Assembly (NCBI RefSeq): GCF_032062135.1
Contig: NC_092866.1
Location: forward strand, 22,770,874-22,834,873
Length of the DNA: 64,000 nucleotides
Source of the DNA: Pyxicephalus adspersus
Lineage: Eukaryota > Chordata > Amphibia > Anura > Pyxicephalidae
Reading direction: 5' to 3'
Shown here: one piece after another, positions 61,361 to 64,000 of the stretch
Layout: every line of letters starts with the position of its first letter
How positions within the stretch are numbered: the first letter of the stretch is position 1
The notes under the pieces: model-generated
What the model saw: only the letters and a program-made list of their open reading frames with translations
Told to the model about the DNA's origin: nothing
Database searches by the model: none
Translations under genes and position numbers: made by a program

Positions 61361-61811
61361 TAAAGCATACCAAAATAACAATTCTCACATTACATAAAAG
61401 GGTAGAGAACCGTTTTATGCAAGGTAAAAAAAACAGTTTTTTTTTTTGTTTTTTTAGGTGCAACATCTCCTGCGATACCTACGTCAGGCATCCTGGGGGC
61501 TCTTGGGTGCTCCTTCTGTGCATGCCTGAGCATCTTGGAAGCCTTTTTTGCTCAAAGAGAAAAATTTGCTGATCTCACACATGCGCAGTGAGATCACCAA
61601 TTTTTTTTTTCATTCTACTTCACTTGATCTCGCGTCTGGGTTGGGGGAATGTAGTATAAAAAACCGGAAACAGAAGACAAGGATGCCGGCTCTGGGATGG
61701 ATGGCGAGTCTATGTGGGACCCCATGCCGGACACCCTCGGAGTGATCAGACTGCCCTGCGGGATTGAAGGTGTGTTTTTGTTTTTTTTTTGGTTTTTTGA
61801 GTATAGCTTCA
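61361..61811 (+). mobile_element. TTAA MITE family, decayed copy
   Basis: Same order as the 63.4-kb copy: cctaaagcatacc near the left end, cattacataaaagggtagag, gcgatacctacgtcaggcat, ctgatctcacacatgcgcag and a right end near ttttttgagtatagcttcat. The terminal TTAA sites are no longer exact. Confidence 0.7.
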
Positions 61812-62012
61812 TTAGAGCACAAGCAATGGTCTTCCACTACCACAGCAAAAAAAAAAAAAAAACAACAACAAAAAATTTGTACATAGGTAATGATGTATTT
61901 GCCATGACATTAAAATTGTGATTTTGTCATTGGAATTGTAACTAATAATTTGTGTAAATGTTTATTAATACAGTAACACTTTTTTTGCTTGACAGTGTAA
62001 ATACATAATATA

Positions 62013-62044
<32 letters not shown>

Positions 62045-63094
62045 ATTGTTAAAGGCAAAAAAAGCAAATATAAGCACAAAATCTTAAGACTACATTTAGG
62101 AGTCACGCTTTAACATAACAGTTTATTCTGTGTGGTTCCACCATTACTTAAGATCTCAGAACAAGGCACAACATCCATACCAGCGACCGCCCTTTCCTTT
62201 TTAACAGTAAATTATTGCAGCTATTATCATGACTGCGGGACTACAATTATTAAGTGCCCTTTGTTCAAAGGTTTTGACAATAAAGAGCCTGGGCTGAAAT
62301 TACGATGATAAACACTGGTAATATATGTCCAGTTAAGACAAAGAAATGGTCTAAATATGCTTCCCAACCATGCATCTCCGACATCTGCAGAGCAGAGTGG
62401 CTTTTAAACATTTCAGTTAGCCCTGACACCGCACAGGATAGCCTACAGATTATCTCAGCACATTGCTGTTAAGTTTTATTAGCCTTCCTCTACAAATAAT
62501 ATATTTGTGTAGCTATCTATAAATCCCCAGTGTGGAACAGCTAAATAATTGTTATAGATAATGTCACTTGCTCATTTTTCTTCTTTTTTGTGTTTGTTTT
62601 CTATAAATCCATTGAATGTTTTTTTTTCTATTTTCCTTTTAAATAGGTTAATGTATTCTCTTCATCTAATACCGTCTTACAGTATTTCAGCATGTCATGA
62701 GTAGCTGCATGCAAAATTCATAAAGTGTCATTGTGTTCTCATACAACTGTGCTTCTGAATACATTGTAGCTACAACATAGAAATAATTATATTTTTGAAA
62801 AGGATTTTTATAATCGGCAAGTTTCTATGATTGTTATGTGCTTGGTTTTGTGAACTTTTTCAGCAGCTTTTGTTATACATTCTTTTCTTATGAATGCCTT
62901 CAGCTCCTTGTGCCCACCTACTAACTTATTACCAGAGGGTGCTGGGTGATTGGGTGATTATGTTGCCAGGTTTTTTAGAGGTGTCATGTGACTTAAAAGG
63001 TCACGTTAATAAATTATTAGGTTGGGTTCCTCCTTTCTGCCCTTAATAACATGATCACATAAAACCTGTGTTTATATGATATCTTCTTTTGGAT
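61812..63094. other. AT-rich DNA with (TA)n and a candidate conserved element
   Basis: No gene recognised; (TA)n at 62012-62033. About 62320-62530 is repeat-free with less skewed composition and could be conserved non-coding sequence; not testable here. Confidence 0.35.
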
Positions 63095-63300
63095 CAGTGT
63101 TTCTCAACCAAGGTTCTATTAATCCCTAGGGTTTCTCCAGGAGTTACTAGGGGTTCCCTGAGCATTGGACAATGTGCACTTCTTAGGTCAGTTTAACAGA
63201 CACCAATGACTTTTTGGTGTTCTTGTGAGGTTCTTTCCATGTATTGTTAATGTTAATGTGTTTTGATGGGTGAAAGGTATTCAGGGTAAGTGGGCATTCC
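63095..63300. mobile_element. hAT-like MITE, cagtgtttctcaa family, copy 3, truncated
   Basis: Left end tcagtgtttctcaaccaagg, then aggggttccctgagcattgg and gacaccaatgactttttggt, matching copies 1 and 2. The right terminal repeat is not found. Confidence 0.7.
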
Positions 63301-63383
63301 TAAGCAGGCTGCATTTGCATGCAGACCATTTTACTTCCAAAATTTAAAGAACTAAAATCTACTTAAAGCATACCTAAGCTCAG

Positions 63384-63435
63384 AATTTTTACTTTACATA
63401 AACAGGTAGACAATCCTTTATGTAAAGTAAAAATT
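63384..63435. repeat. Perfect 19-bp-arm hairpin in MITE
   Basis: Arms aatttttactttacataaa (63384-63402) and tttatgtaaagtaaaaatt (63417-63435), loop 14 nt. Confidence 0.95.
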
Positions 63436-63610
63436 TTGTTTGTTTGTATTTTATTAATTGCTGCTTCCTTAAGCAGCACCACTTAGGCGATCAATAATGA
63501 TTGGGAGCACAGAGCCTCTCGAGATACCTACGTCACACATCCTAGGAGGCTCTTGGCTGCTGCTTCTGCTCATGCCCGAGATGTGAGGAGCCTTTTCATC
63601 AATAGGGAAC

Positions 63611-63653
63611 AAAATTGCCGATCTCACGCATGCACGGTGAGATCGGCAATTTT
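63611..63653. repeat. Perfect 17-bp-arm hairpin in MITE
   Basis: Arms aaaattgccgatctcac (63611-63627) and gtgagatcggcaatttt (63637-63653), loop gcatgcacg. Confidence 0.95.
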
Positions 63654-64000
63654 TTTCCCAAACTATGTCACCCAATCTCGCGCCTTTGAGTGCAAGATCA
63701 GGTGACGTGGGAAGAAGAACACGGAAGAAGAGAGAAGAAGATATTGGCTCCTGGCGCTCCCTCTGTGCCAGGCCAAAGACAGGTACCGGGACGATGCGGG
63801 AAGCCATGGAAAAAAACCCTAGGCGGATAGACTGCTGTGCGGAATTAAAGGTAAGCGTGATTTTTTTTGGGGGGGGTTAGTTTTGGGTTTACTTCCACTT
63901 TAATGAAAGTTGTGAGCCAGGGACAATTTGGCTGGGAGAAAAAGGCTTTCTGATACTAGGTCTCAAAGTCCAAATAGCCCAAGTGACATTATGTCTGTAC

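Larger units (their letters stand above)
63367..63899 (+). mobile_element. TTAA MITE family, best-preserved copy
   Basis: TTAA at 63363-63366 and 63900-63903. Left end AGCATACCTAAGC, right end ggtttacttccact; the inverted match is partial. It has two perfect hairpins (63384-63435 and 63611-63653) and a CpG-rich core. Matches the minus-strand copy at 1.8-3.4 kb and the decayed copy at 61.4 kb. Open frames 63469-63807 (minus) and 63665-63880 (plus) lie wholly inside it and are not genes. Confidence 0.8.

Noticed and set aside
63469..63807. 112-codon minus-strand open frame as an arginine-rich protein
   Set aside because: It lies wholly inside the TTAA MITE and is not kept open in the copies at 1.9 and 61.5 kb.
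1..64000. CRISPR array, operon, or prokaryotic island
   Set aside because: No spaced identical repeats with unique spacers, no ribosome binding sites and no dense coding; all features are those of vertebrate non-coding DNA.

Overview
The window looks like non-coding nuclear DNA from an amphibian, most likely a neobatrachian (ranoid-type) frog. It is AT-rich and has no operon structure, no recognisable host exon and no dense open reading frames. It is littered with short DNA-transposon derivatives (MITEs), tRNA-derived SINEs and decayed LINEs. The clade is an inference from the repeat style, which I recognise from frog genomes; no host gene confirms it. Most open frames here are chance frames or frames running through repeats.

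Layout. 1-160 is a CpG-rich repeat end. 1812-3400 is a TTAA-flanked MITE (minus) split by a 5'-truncated L1 with a 21-bp target-site duplication. A 29-bp-arm palindrome lies at 4351-4415 and a SINE at about 5.0 kb. Repeat-derived segments lie at 9.46-10.35 kb. A CR1/L2-like LINE remnant lies at 13.04-13.87 kb (minus). A piggyBac-like TTAA element (14.94-15.40 kb) is followed by a long inverted repeat whose centre carries, on the minus strand, the core boxes of a minimal hammerhead ribozyme (15728-15759). A decayed Tc1-like transposase lies at 24.2-24.8 kb and is split by a palindromic MITE. Seven copies of that MITE lie between 14 and 42 kb; four keep both ends and three of these have identical 3-bp duplications. 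At 36.87-38.39 kb a 14-bp pyrimidine-rich minisatellite plus about 275 bp of flank is duplicated in tandem. From 42.7 to 64 kb there is a second piggyBac-like element, a hAT MITE with an 8-bp duplication, a SINE inside another palindromic MITE, a 323-bp multi-hairpin MITE, two more SINEs and two more copies of the TTAA MITE that also lies at 1.8 kb.

How the parts relate. The elements record layered transposition: L1 into MITE, MITE into Tc1, SINE into MITE, hAT next to a MITE fragment. The SINEs share their 3' end with the LINE remnant, which suggests LINE-driven SINE mobilisation. The single-copy stretches between repeats hold no gene I can support. A few (about 35.8-36.1, 48.1-48.4 and 62.3-62.5 kb) look like possible conserved non-coding elements, which only an alignment could test. 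The strongest candidate for an interesting system is the hammerhead-like motif inside the inverted repeat near 15.7 kb.
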